DNA of 55,555 nt from Alphaproteobacteria bacterium (GCA_018819265.1 JAHJQI010000088.1:1-55555); one strand, 5' to 3'. Positions 24,415 through 32,371 are shown, numbered from the stretch's first letter. Made by a program: numbers and translations. Notes: generated by a model not told the origin, from the sequence alone.

Positions 24415-25869
24415 TTATTTGCCGTAGCGTTCCCAATACGGTCCGAACAGTTCTTCTTCAGAGGGTTTGTCTTCTGGAATCGTCGAGACGAGGTGCGTGA
24501 GATTGATGAAGCACTTGTAGTTGAGGTTGTCGGAAAGCGTGTTGCCGGCCCAGGTGCCGCCTGCCATCGACAGCGTGAACGGCAGGCAGTTGTTGAAGCC
24601 GCCGCCGTTGCCGAAGGTGTGCGCCTGGTTGACGAGCACGCGCACGACGTCGGTCTCGGCTGCAAGTTCACGGGCGTGAGCCATGTCCCTGGTATGGATG
24701 CCGGTCGAGTGCCCCTTGCCGGTGACGTCGAGAATCTGGCGTACGATGGCCTTGGCTTCGTCGAAGTCGCGGGCGCGGTAGATGGTCAGAACGAGTGAAA
24801 GCTTTTCGTCGGCGAAGCTGTGCTTGCCGCCCACCTTAGCTTCCTCCACCATGAAGAACTTGCGCTGGGCGGCGTCTTTGGGCAGCCCGAACACCTCGGC
24901 GAGGACCGGCGCTGGTTTGGCGATCACATGCCGGTTGAGCTTGCCGCCCTGCCATAGCGTGTTGCGCACCTTCTCGCGCTCTTCATCGCTGCACCGCCAT
25001 CCGCCTGCCCACTCAAGCGCGGCGATGGCGTCTTCATAGACGTCATCGAGGATGATCACGGCATTCTCGGACGAACAGGATGTCGAGTTGTCGAAAATCT
25101 TCGAGGCGCAGATTTTTTCGGCGGCGTCGTCGAGGTCGGCTGTGGAATCGATGATGACGGGGACGTTGCCGGCGCCCACCCCGACGGTCACCGTGCCCGA
25201 CTGCATGGCCCGCTTGACGTTGTCCTGCGAGCCGGTGACGACTGCGAGGTCGACCTGGTTCATCATCTCCTGCGTCATTTCCTTGGAGACGGGCGCGGGA
25301 AGCAACTGCACGAGGTCTTCTGGGTGGCCCGCCTTCTTCAGTTCCTCGCGCATCAGTTCAACGGTCCGGCGCGTGGTCGCAGCGCCCGCCGGCGAAGGCG
25401 CGATGATGACGGCATTGCCGCCCTTGAGTGCCATCATGGCCTTGTTGACGGGGGTGGCGGCAGGGTTCGTCGAGGGGCACACGGCACCGACCACGCCGAC
25501 CGGCTTGGCGTATTTCACGAGCCCGCGCTCGGGGTCTTCCTGGATGATACCGACTGTCTTGGCGCGTAACAGGTCGCGCAGCGTGCCGAACGTCTTGCGT
25601 GTGTTCTTGATGACCTTCGATTCGACATCGCCGAGACCGGTATCCTCGACGGCGAGTTCGGCGAGCATGCGGGCGTTCTCGGGTTTGTAGATGGACCACG
25701 CGAGCGCCCGCACCGCGTCGTCGACGCGGTCCTGATCGTGGTTCTCGTAGGCTTCCATTGCCGCCCGCGCGCGCGCCACGACTTCGGCGACCGCGGACTT
25801 TGGATCGCAAGCGCCGACGGCCGAACCACCGGGCGCTGCAGAATCGATGCTGGGGGAGTCGGCTACCAT
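24415..25869 (-). CDS. sauS: CoA-acylating sulfoacetaldehyde dehydrogenase (SauS type)
   Basis: 484 residues. It belongs to the acylating aldehyde dehydrogenase branch (EutE / clostridial succinate-semialdehyde dehydrogenase): Cys265 in FDNSTSCSSENAV is the nucleophile, with the Rossmann NAD(P) segment VGAVCPSTNPAATPVNKAMMALKGGN (quoted around CPSTNP) and VTVGVGAGNVPV. Non-acylating ALDH motifs are absent. In Cupriavidus SauS catalyses sulfoacetyl-CoA + NADPH to sulfoacetaldehyde + CoA; the same step is inferred here because the product is the Xsc substrate. It is first of the sauS-ligase-xsc operon; the next gene starts 17 bp after its stop. A candidate operator lies about 150 bp upstream. 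Confidence 0.85.
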   Translation of the reverse strand: MVADSPSIDSAAPGGSAVGACDPKSAVAEVVARARAAMEAYENHDQDRVDDAVRALAWSIYKPENARMLAELAVEDTGLGDVESKVIKNTRKTFGTLRDLLRAKTVGIIQEDPERGLVKYAKPVGVVGAVCPSTNPAATPVNKAMMALKGGNAVIIAPSPAGAATTRRTVELMREELKKAGHPEDLVQLLPAPVSKEMTQEMMNQVDLAVVTGSQDNVKRAMQSGTVTVGVGAGNVPVIIDSTADLDDAAEKICASKIFDNSTSCSSENAVIILDDVYEDAIAALEWAGGWRCSDEEREKVRNTLWQGGKLNRHVIAKPAPVLAEVFGLPKDAAQRKFFMVEEAKVGGKHSFADEKLSLVLTIYRARDFDEAKAIVRQILDVTGKGHSTGIHTRDMAHARELAAETDVVRVLVNQAHTFGNGGGFNNCLPFTLSMAGGTWAGNTLSDNLNYKCFINLTHLVSTIPEDKPSEEELFGPYWERYGK

Positions 25870-26018
25870 TTTGCTCTCCAGGTTTCTCGCTATCCGTCGC
25901 TCAATGCATTTTCACGTCCGTGCCCGCGACCGTCCGGCCCACCGGCAACGATCGACTGGAACCTCCTCGGCGAACACCGCGCCCCGCTGGACGTCGGCTG
26001 GCAGAAATTAAAAAAATG

Positions 26019-26031
26019 GGACAACATGTCT
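26019..26031. promoter_or_regulatory. Candidate IclR operator upstream of sauS
   Basis: GGACAACATGTCT, a near-perfect inverted repeat (GGACA-N3-TGTCT) within an A-rich left and T-rich right flank. The same core occurs at 29618-29630 beside the IclR gene. It is centred about 155 bp upstream of the sauS start, in the 205-bp gap between tctA and sauS. Confidence 0.6.
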
Positions 26032-26074
26032 TAGTTTTTCACTTCATCTCCGCCGTGTCAACCGCGACCGGTCG

Positions 26075-27595
26075 TCACTGCGGACCAATAGGCGCCTTCG
26101 CGCCAGCACCTTTGCCGAACCGGGACTTGATCACCGGGTAGAGCGACCACAGGACGAACATTGCCGCGAGTGCCAGGATGGTGCCGCTGATGGGTCGCTG
26201 GACGAAGATCCAGAAGTTGTCGTCGTAATTGGCCAGCGACGTCAGGAAGTAGCGCTCTGCCAGTGGCCCGAGAATCACGCCGAGCACGAGCGGCGCCGAC
26301 GGGAAATTGGCGCGCTTCATGATGAAGCCGAGCACCCCGAAGACCAGGCAGACGTAGACATCGAAAATGTTGTTGCGAACCCCATAGGCGCCAATCACCG
26401 AAAGCACGATGATGAAGGCGCCGAGAATCGCCGGCGGCACCCGCATCAGGGTCGAGAAGCCGCGCGCGACCAGCACGGCCGCGACGATCATCAAGAGGTT
26501 CGCGACCATCATGCTGACGAAGATCGTGTAGACCAGCGTCGGGTCCATCCGGAACAGTAGCGGACCTGGAGCGATGCCGTGAATGAGCATGGCCGCCAGC
26601 ATGATCGCGGTAGCCGCACTACCCGGAATCCCGAGCGTCAGGAGCGGGATCATGGCCGCGCCGGTTGTCGCGTTCTTTGCCGCCTCAGGCGCGGCCAGCG
26701 CCTCCTCGACCCCGGTTCCGAATTCCGCCCCGCGCCCCGATGCCTGCCGTTCTACGCCATAGGCGAGGACCGCACCGACCGTGGCGCCAGCGCCTGGAAT
26801 CATGCCGATCATGCAGCCAAGGCCGGTGCCCCGCATGATCGAATTGCGCAAGCCCCACAACTCCCACCACGAGATCTGCTTTCCGGCCACGGGAGCGAAT
26901 TTCTTCTTGAGGTCGACATTGCGCACGAGGAGGTCGACGACCTCCCCGATGGCAAACAAACCGATCATCACGACCGTGAAGTTGATGCCGCTTTGGATTT
27001 CGGATACGCCGAAGGTGAAGCGGGGAATGCCGTACATCGGATCGATGCCGATGGTGCCGATCAGCAGCCCCATGAACATCGACAGCGCACTCAAGACCGG
27101 CAGATCCTTGGCGATGGCGACGACGCTGGCGAGGCCGAGAATGGTTGCGGCGAAGAATTCGGGCTGGTCGAAACGCAACGCGAAGGCCGCAAACGGCGGC
27201 GAGGCGACTGCCAGCATCACCGCCGAGAAGAACCCGCCCGTCGCCGATGCCGTGATCGCGATGCGCAAGGCGCGCGTCGACAGCCCCTTGGTGGTCATCG
27301 GGTAGCCGTCCCAGCATGCCGGCAGCGAGGCGGGCGTACCGGGTATATTGATCAGGATAGAGGAGATCGAGCCGCCGAAGACGCCGCCGACATAGATGCC
27401 GCCAAGAAAGCACATGGCCGTCACCGGCTCCATCACATAAGTGAAGGGCAGCGCCATCGCCATGGCGTTGACGAACGAAATGCCGGGCAACGCGCCTGCG
27501 ATCGTGCCGACCATGAGCCCGGTAATGAGGATCAGGAAATTATGCGGCTGAAAGGCGCCGATGGCACCGTTCAAGAAGAGCGTCGCAAGATCCAT
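26075..27595 (-). CDS. tctA: Tripartite tricarboxylate transporter large membrane subunit TctA
   Basis: 506 residues, the usual length for TctA. AGGAAAGGA precedes the ATG at 27595. About 12 membrane segments are present, with the family's glycine-rich repeats GLMVGTIAGALPGISFVNAMAM near residue 26 (core GxxxGxLPGxS) and the matching second half GCMIGMIPGAGATVGAVLAYG. It is the secondary-transport channel that works with TctB and the periplasmic TctC. In this operon it probably imports sulfoacetate; TTT systems carry di- and tricarboxylates and sulfonates. It follows tctB by 16 bp. The substrate is inferred from context only. Confidence 0.92.
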   Translation of the reverse strand: MDLATLFLNGAIGAFQPHNFLILITGLMVGTIAGALPGISFVNAMAMALPFTYVMEPVTAMCFLGGIYVGGVFGGSISSILINIPGTPASLPACWDGYPMTTKGLSTRALRIAITASATGGFFSAVMLAVASPPFAAFALRFDQPEFFAATILGLASVVAIAKDLPVLSALSMFMGLLIGTIGIDPMYGIPRFTFGVSEIQSGINFTVVMIGLFAIGEVVDLLVRNVDLKKKFAPVAGKQISWWELWGLRNSIMRGTGLGCMIGMIPGAGATVGAVLAYGVERQASGRGAEFGTGVEEALAAPEAAKNATTGAAMIPLLTLGIPGSAATAIMLAAMLIHGIAPGPLLFRMDPTLVYTIFVSMMVANLLMIVAAVLVARGFSTLMRVPPAILGAFIIVLSVIGAYGVRNNIFDVYVCLVFGVLGFIMKRANFPSAPLVLGVILGPLAERYFLTSLANYDDNFWIFVQRPISGTILALAAMFVLWSLYPVIKSRFGKGAGAKAPIGPQ

Positions 27596-27611
27596 CGACG
27601 AAGTCCTTTCC

Positions 27612-28151
27612 TCAATAGATCCGCAGCGCGCGGTAAAGCGAGATCGTTGCCGAGTTGAAGGGTTCGACCCCGCGGTTCAAGGGCATCTTCGCGACGGCCA
27701 CGAACATGTAGAGCAACACGATCGTGCCGATGATCGACACCGATAGAACCGTGATCGGGGATCGCACGCGGCCGAGCAGGCACCAGGTCGCTAGGAATGC
27801 CATGGTCGCGACGGCAAAACCGATGTAGGGAATTGAAAAACCGTAGGCGAGGATGATCGCGACCCCGACAAGCGCCATCGCCTGCGAACCGTTCGGCTCT
27901 TTCGCGGCGATAGCGACCTCCACCCCACTGCGGATGCTGCGGCGCCATTCGATGAGTTCGGAGACCAGTGTCAGGGCGCTGAAAATCGCCAGCCCGATGA
28001 GCATGGCCCGGGGCCAGCCGCCCGGCCCGACCGCATTGGGGACGGCGTCGAGTGCAGCGTTGTTGCTGGCGATGTGAAACCACAGATAGGCACACAGCCC
28101 CAGCGATCCGATGGGCAGTCCGATGCGGATCGCCCGGTTCGAGAAAGACAT
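27612..28151 (-). CDS. tctB: Tripartite tricarboxylate transporter small membrane subunit TctB
   Basis: 179 residues with four hydrophobic segments (IGLPIGSLGLCAYLWF, MLIGLAIFSALTLVSEL, ALVGVAIILAYGFSIPYIGF and the adjoining segments to TIVLLYMFVAVAKMPLN). The C-terminal PLNRG-like motif is typical of TctB. It is the poorly conserved accessory membrane subunit of the TTT permease. The start at 28151 has a modest AAGGTG site. A strong hairpin separates it from tctC, which may lower its expression relative to the binding protein. Confidence 0.88.
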   Translation of the reverse strand: MSFSNRAIRIGLPIGSLGLCAYLWFHIASNNAALDAVPNAVGPGGWPRAMLIGLAIFSALTLVSELIEWRRSIRSGVEVAIAAKEPNGSQAMALVGVAIILAYGFSIPYIGFAVATMAFLATWCLLGRVRSPITVLSVSIIGTIVLLYMFVAVAKMPLNRGVEPFNSATISLYRALRIY

Positions 28152-28246
28152 CGGCCAACACCTTCTGATGGGCGCGGGTGGGACAGTCCGGCCACCTTTT
28201 CGTGACCCGTCGTCGTGGCGTCGGAAAAAGCCAACGCCAACCGTCG

Positions 28247-28274
28247 GCCGGCACCGCGGGAAAACGGTGCCGGC
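28247..28274 (-). promoter_or_regulatory. Intercistronic hairpin between tctC and tctB
   Basis: Perfect 10-bp stem GCCGGCACCG / CGGTGCCGGC with an 8-nt loop. It lies about 20 bp after the tctC stop codon on the transcribed (minus) strand and lacks a following U-run, so it is better seen as an mRNA-stabilising or attenuating hairpin than as a full terminator. Confidence 0.65.
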
Positions 28275-28295
28275 TTCTGCGGCTTCGAAGTCGAG

Positions 28296-29297
28296 TTACT
28301 TCTTCGAGCTGGCTTTTTCTTCAGCCGTCGTCGGGAATTTCTCGAGATAGCCCCTCACCGTCTCGTAGAATTTCTTGACGATCATCTTCGCTTCCTCCGG
28401 CGATTTAGCCGGTGTGCAGGTGTAGGTGCTCTCGCAGAATTCCTTCCACTCGGGCGTTGCCAGAACCTTCTCTGTTGCCGCGGCGAGCGTCGCGATCCTG
28501 TCGGCTGGCGTATTCGCCGCTACCGCGATCGTGCGGAAGTTCGGCAGGTCGTTGATCTCGAGGCCGAGTTCCTTCGAACTCTCGACGTCCTTGAAGGCAT
28601 CATGGCGGGCTTCGTCGAAGACGACGATCGGGCGCAGGTCGCCGGACTTCAGGAACTGGGCGACATCGCCTGGTTCCTCGTAGATCAAGTCGGTATGTCC
28701 GCCGACAGCCGAGGCATAACGCTCGGCGGGCTTGCCGAACGGCACGTTCTTGATGCTGATGCCCTTGGTACCGAGGTACTTCAGCGTGATGTCGTCCATC
28801 GTGCCGTATCCCGATGTCGCGCAACGCAGCTTGCCGGGGTTCGCCTTGGCGTATTCCGCGACGTCCTTATAGGTCTTGAACGGGCTATCCTTGTTGACGA
28901 ACAGCATCGAGGGCGAGCTTTGCATCATGCCCACAAAAGCGAACTCATCGGGATTGTGATTGCCGATCCCGGCCGCCCATGCGGAAACCGACAGCGCGAT
29001 CAGCGTGGCGACGCTGTGGCCGTCGGGGGCATCCGTCAGCAGGCGGGTCAAGCCGGCATTGCCCGACGCACCCGAAATATTGGCGACCGGCATCGCGACG
29101 CCAAGAAGGGGTTCGGCGAATTGCGCGAATTTGCGGCCCATCAGGTCCGCTCCGCCGCCCGGGCCGAATGTTACGATTACGTCGATTGGGCGCGAGGGGT
29201 AAGTCTCCTGCGCGCACAAGGGTCCCGTCAGGACGGCCCCGCTTAGAAGAGCCGTCAGCATCACCCCGAGGGCCGGCTTCACCGAAATCACTGCCAT
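28296..29297 (-). CDS. tctC: Tripartite tricarboxylate transporter substrate-binding protein TctC (BUG family)
   Basis: 333 residues. A very strong AAGGAGG lies 9 bases before the ATG at 29297. Residues 1-29 form a signal peptide (ALGVMLTALLSGAVLTGPLCA). The mature protein starts QETYPSRPIDVIVTFGPGGGADL, the usual BUG opening, followed by two alpha/beta lobes (CATSGYGTMDDITLKYL, NVPFGKPAERYASAVGGHTDL). It captures the substrate in the periplasm and hands it to TctAB. It opens the transporter operon, divergent from the IclR gene. Its leader region contains twin palindrome D. Sulfoacetate as ligand is an inference. Confidence 0.92.
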   Translation of the reverse strand: MAVISVKPALGVMLTALLSGAVLTGPLCAQETYPSRPIDVIVTFGPGGGADLMGRKFAQFAEPLLGVAMPVANISGASGNAGLTRLLTDAPDGHSVATLIALSVSAWAAGIGNHNPDEFAFVGMMQSSPSMLFVNKDSPFKTYKDVAEYAKANPGKLRCATSGYGTMDDITLKYLGTKGISIKNVPFGKPAERYASAVGGHTDLIYEEPGDVAQFLKSGDLRPIVVFDEARHDAFKDVESSKELGLEINDLPNFRTIAVAANTPADRIATLAAATEKVLATPEWKEFCESTYTCTPAKSPEEAKMIVKKFYETVRGYLEKFPTTAEEKASSKK

Positions 29298-29376
29298 TTT
29301 TTTTTCCTCCTTGGATGGAAAGCCCTGGCGTTATGGCCGCCAAGAGAATCCCGTTGCTACTCCCTGTCGTCGTCGG

Positions 29377-29544
29377 CTAGTACCGCCGATCAGAAGTCCC
29401 TGTGTCGTATCAGTCAACCGCTTTCAGGGACTTCTGATCGAAAAGCGGTACTAGATTCAATATTTTACTAGTACCCTCTGATTTCAGAAGTTCGTCAATG
29501 TGGTTGCCGCGAATGACTCACGAACTTCTGAAAGCGGGTACTAG
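29377..29544. repeat. Twin bulged palindrome, site D
   Basis: Hairpin 1, 29377-29454: outer stem CTAGTACCGC, inner stem CGATCAGAAGTCCCTG, 4 extra bases (AAAA) in the right arm. Hairpin 2, 29468-29544: outer stem CTAGTACCC, inner stem TTTCAGAAGTTCGT, net 3 extra bases in the left arm. They are 13 bp apart and share CTAGTACC and TCAGAAGT. The pair fills the divergent tctC/iclR intergenic region (29298-29778) together with the operator at 29618; nothing else is evident there. Confidence 0.9.
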
Positions 29545-29617
29545 GCCAGGTAAATGGACGGGTCACCGGGAACGCGTTACGCAGCAAATTCGAGCTTGCT
29601 CACGCATCCGAAAAGTG

Positions 29618-29630
29618 GGACAATATGTCC
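29618..29630. promoter_or_regulatory. Candidate IclR operator in the tctC/iclR divergent promoter
   Basis: Perfect palindrome GGACA-ATA-TGTCC. It is embedded in a longer symmetrical site with AAAAG on the left and CTTTT on the right, each two bases from the core. The same core, with one mismatch, lies upstream of sauS. It is 149 bp upstream of the iclR start and 321 bp upstream of tctC, and suits autoregulation plus control of the transporter operon. Confidence 0.65.
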
Positions 29631-29778
29631 AGCTTTTAGCATCCTATAGCGGCTTGTCAATGCAATTCGCCGCGCCCGTCAATGCGAATTCCTGAGACTT
29701 GGCACATAAGTCCTGGCCCATAAGTCCTGGCCCGTATGTGATGAAATGCTTCGCGCGCGACTGCGATTGGAGAACGGC

Positions 29779-30567
29779 ATGAAGCACCAACCCGCCAAGC
29801 CCAATAGCGACGAGCACGATCGCATGTCTGCCCTGGAGAAGTCGATCATCGTCTTGGAGGCGATTGTCGATCATCCCCAGCCGGTCAGCCTGCCGGAATT
29901 GACCTTGCGCCTCGGCTTGCCGCGCCAGACCATCCACCGCGTACTCCAGCAGCTGACGTCGAACGCCCTGATCAACCGGATTGCCGACGGCGACCGCTAC
30001 GCAGTTGGGCCGCGCCTGTCGCAGCTGGCATTCGCAACGCTGCGATCGCGCAACCAGACGGCTCCGATGCGGGCCATCCTGTCCGACCTCGTCGCCGAGA
30101 CAGGCGAGACCTGCAACATCGGCGTCCTCGACGGCTTTGACTTTGTCTACATCGAGCGGATCGAATGCCAATGGTCGCTGCGCGTCCATCTGTCGGAAGG
30201 CTCCCGCGTGCGCGCCCACAGCACCTCCGGCGGCAAGGTCATGCTCGCCTATATGGCCGCCGATCTGCGCCGCCAGCTTTTGCGGGCGCATAAGCTCGAC
30301 GGCTTCACCTCCACCACGATTACATCGGTTCCGAAATTGGAGGCGCAGCTCCAGCAAGTGAGAACCCGGGGTTACGCCATCAACGATCGCGAGCAGAACA
30401 TCGGCATCGTCGGCATCGCCGTACCGATCCTCGACCGGGAAGGAAAAATTCTGGCGGCCCTCGCTCTGCATGGTCCCGATCAGCGTCTGACGGTCAAGAC
30501 CGCCGTGGCGTTTGTCCCTCAACTCCAGGCCGCGGCTGAAAAACTCGCGGAGAACTGGACGTATTGA
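29779..30567 (+). CDS. IclR family transcriptional regulator, probable regulator of the sulfoacetate cluster
   Basis: 262 residues from the ATG at 29779 (MKHQPAKPNSDEHDR), with GGAG 6 bases upstream. An N-terminal winged helix-turn-helix covers about residues 15-75 (SALEKSIIVLEAIVDHPQPVS, LPRQTIHRVLQQLTSNALI, quoted in parts), and the IclR effector domain follows (LVAETGETCNIGVLDGFDFVY, HSTSGGKVMLAYM, NIGIVGIAVPILD). Such proteins bind small carboxylates and act as repressors or activators. The gene is divergent from tctC, and two shared palindromes at the cluster promoters are likely binding sites. SauR of Cupriavidus sets a precedent for an IclR-type regulator of sulfoacetate genes, as far as I recall. 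Confidence 0.88.
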   Translation: MKHQPAKPNSDEHDRMSALEKSIIVLEAIVDHPQPVSLPELTLRLGLPRQTIHRVLQQLTSNALINRIADGDRYAVGPRLSQLAFATLRSRNQTAPMRAILSDLVAETGETCNIGVLDGFDFVYIERIECQWSLRVHLSEGSRVRAHSTSGGKVMLAYMAADLRRQLLRAHKLDGFTSTTITSVPKLEAQLQQVRTRGYAINDREQNIGIVGIAVPILDREGKILAALALHGPDQRLTVKTAVAFVPQLQAAAEKLAENWTY

Positions 30568-30658
30568 GCCGGTATCGCCGCGGTGTTGCGCCCCGGCCCA
30601 AAACCGAGCAGAACTTCCTTGAGTAGATCTAAACTGACAACCTGCGAGGATGAAGACA

Positions 30659-30850
30659 ATGGACGAAGAACGCTTCAACATGTCGTTACGCAAGTTTCTG
30701 AAACAGGTCGGCGTCACCTCCCAGCGCGAGATCGAAGAACTCGTCCGCAGCGGCACGATTACCAAGGGTCCGCTCAAGGTGAAGATGGTACTGACTGCCG
30801 AAGGCACTGCCCTCAACCACGTCGTCGAAGGGGATATCGAGCTGGGTTAG
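30659..30850 (+). CDS. DUF6494 family protein
   Basis: 63 residues from the ATG at 30659 (MDEERFNMSLRKFLKQVGVTS); GCGAGGA upstream fits this start better than the ATG at 30650, which sits directly on that site. The sequence FLKQVGVTSQREIEELV and KGPLKVKMVLTAEG follow the small DUF6494 family, conserved in alphaproteobacteria, with an N-terminal helix pair and a C-terminal hairpin. No function is established. It lies between iclR and the ligase gene at 30902, 51 bp before the latter, and may share its transcript. Confidence 0.85.
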   Translation: MDEERFNMSLRKFLKQVGVTSQREIEELVRSGTITKGPLKVKMVLTAEGTALNHVVEGDIELG

Positions 30851-30901
30851 AAAGCTAACGAAGCGGACCGCGTTGCGCCACCGGCTTGAGAACGAGCGAT
30901 T

Positions 30902-31648
30902 ATGCATCTGCCCGACCCGAAATTTCCCCCGCTCATCTCCGGCCATCCGGTGAACGTGCCGGAATCCCCGTTCGACGTCGCATGCCGACGCGCGGCGGCG
31001 GGTGAACTGGGCGCTGCAGATCTCGTGTGGAGCCGATCCACAGCGAGCGTCGACCTGGCATTGATCCTGGAGCCGGACGTCGACTTGTCGCAGTCGCGGC
31101 AGATGTACCCGCTCGCCTTCACCGCGCTTGCCGACAGTCTCGGCGCGCTGATGCCCCCGCTGACAGCCGTGCTGTTGCGCTGGCCGTCGACGCTTCTGAT
31201 CAATGGCGGAGAGGCCGGCAAGTTGAGGTTCGCGGCCGGCACCGATGTCGAGGACCAGGTTCCCGACTGGCTGGTGCTCGGCATCTCGATCTCTTTGCAG
31301 TCCGCTCCGGACGATCCCGAGCCCGGCAGGCAAGGCGGCAGGACAACGGTTTTCGAGGAAGGCGGCGGCGATCTCGACCGCAGCCAGATCCTGCAGTCGT
31401 TCGCCGCGCACATGCTGACCTGGATAAATGAATGGCAGGATGACGGTTTCGCAGCGGTGCATGAGCAGTTCATCGGCCGCGTCGAGGGGCAGGAGACGCC
31501 AGCGGTGTTTCCCGCTGGTGCCGATGGCGGCCCGGTGCGGGGAAAGGTCCTCGGCCTCAGCGACGCCATGCAGCTCCTCGTCAAATGCGACACTGACGGC
31601 ACGGTGCGCACACTCTCGTTGGCTGAAGCGCTGCGGTCCCCTTCTTGA
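30902..31648 (+). CDS. Biotin/lipoate A/B protein ligase family protein (DUF4444)
   Basis: 248 residues. The N-terminal part resembles the BPL/LplA catalytic fold but lacks a clear GRGR-type motif; recognisable are the segments FDVACRRAAAGELGAADLVWSR, LRWPSTLLINGGEAGKLRFAAG and DWLVLGISISL (quoted in parts). The C-terminal 50 residues form DUF4444 (FIGRVEGQ, GKVLGLSDAMQLLVK), which I know from an alphaproteobacterial group annotated as biotin/lipoate ligase-like. The protein is cytoplasmic. Substrate and activity are not established; with the degenerate motif it may not be a canonical ligase. The stop is followed by the convergent CIA30 gene. Confidence 0.8.
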   Translation: MHLPDPKFPPLISGHPVNVPESPFDVACRRAAAGELGAADLVWSRSTASVDLALILEPDVDLSQSRQMYPLAFTALADSLGALMPPLTAVLLRWPSTLLINGGEAGKLRFAAGTDVEDQVPDWLVLGISISLQSAPDDPEPGRQGGRTTVFEEGGGDLDRSQILQSFAAHMLTWINEWQDDGFAAVHEQFIGRVEGQETPAVFPAGADGGPVRGKVLGLSDAMQLLVKCDTDGTVRTLSLAEALRSPS

Positions 31649-31710
31649 TAGCGGGCCGGCTTGGAAAAGCCGGCGCAACTGCCGGGCCGCGTTTGCCGGT
31701 AGGCCCCGCA

Positions 31711-32214
31711 TCAGAAAAAAGCGATCCGTGAGACGCTGAGATCGGCATCGAATTCCCGCCCGATCGCGACAAGCCCGATCCGTCTCAGCGTGCCGAGGTC
31801 AAGGGGCGCCTCGATCCGGTGCGGCGTGAAGCCGGCGAACGGGAATTGGAGCTTCTGCCACGTCGGCGCTGCGATGAATTCGTGACGATACGACTGCCAC
31901 GGGCGGCGTGTTTGGGCGGTGCGCAGATGCACGTTGTAACGTTCGCCGTTGCCGAACACCTTAAGCTCGATACCGGTGAAGCCGCTGGCGTCGATTGGCC
32001 CGCCGTCCCGCGCCAGATCGCGCGATATCTGCACGAAGCCACCGTTGTTATCGAGGCTGACGCTGCCGCGCATGCGGATCGCCTGCCGGCCCGCGACCGT
32101 TTCGAGAGACGTCCCCCCTCGCGACACGCCGCCCATCACCTTATCGGTAAAGACCTGCCAGCGCGCGCCATTGCAGGCGGGTGCGGGCGGACTGCTGAAA
32201 TCGTCGATAACCAT
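31711..32214 (-). CDS. CIA30 family protein (complex I intermediate-associated protein 30-like)
   Basis: 167 residues from the ATG at 32214 (MVIDDFSSPP), preceded by GAGG; the longer frame upstream overlaps the divergent phosphatase gene and is rejected. The beta-jellyroll CIA30/NADH-ubiquinone assembly domain covers the whole protein: RWQVFTDKVMGGVSRG, GRQAIRMRGSVSLDNNGGFVQI and WQKLQFPFAGFTPHR (quoted in parts). Mitochondrial CIA30 (NDUFAF1) assists complex I assembly; bacterial members are of unknown role, possibly carbohydrate-binding-like. There is no signal peptide. Confidence 0.85.
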   Translation of the reverse strand: MVIDDFSSPPAPACNGARWQVFTDKVMGGVSRGGTSLETVAGRQAIRMRGSVSLDNNGGFVQISRDLARDGGPIDASGFTGIELKVFGNGERYNVHLRTAQTRRPWQSYRHEFIAAPTWQKLQFPFAGFTPHRIEAPLDLGTLRRIGLVAIGREFDADLSVSRIAFF

Positions 32215-32371
32215 GTTGTGTGCCTCGACCTCACTCAATCGGTATAATTTCCTGCGCCGCCCCACTTTGCTATATCTGGCAGGTGGCCTGCCGGCAGTCC
32301 ATGAACCGCCACTGTCCCGCCTTGACGCCCGCCCTCCATTTCGCCTCGCCATTGTCCTGACAGGAGTCTGC

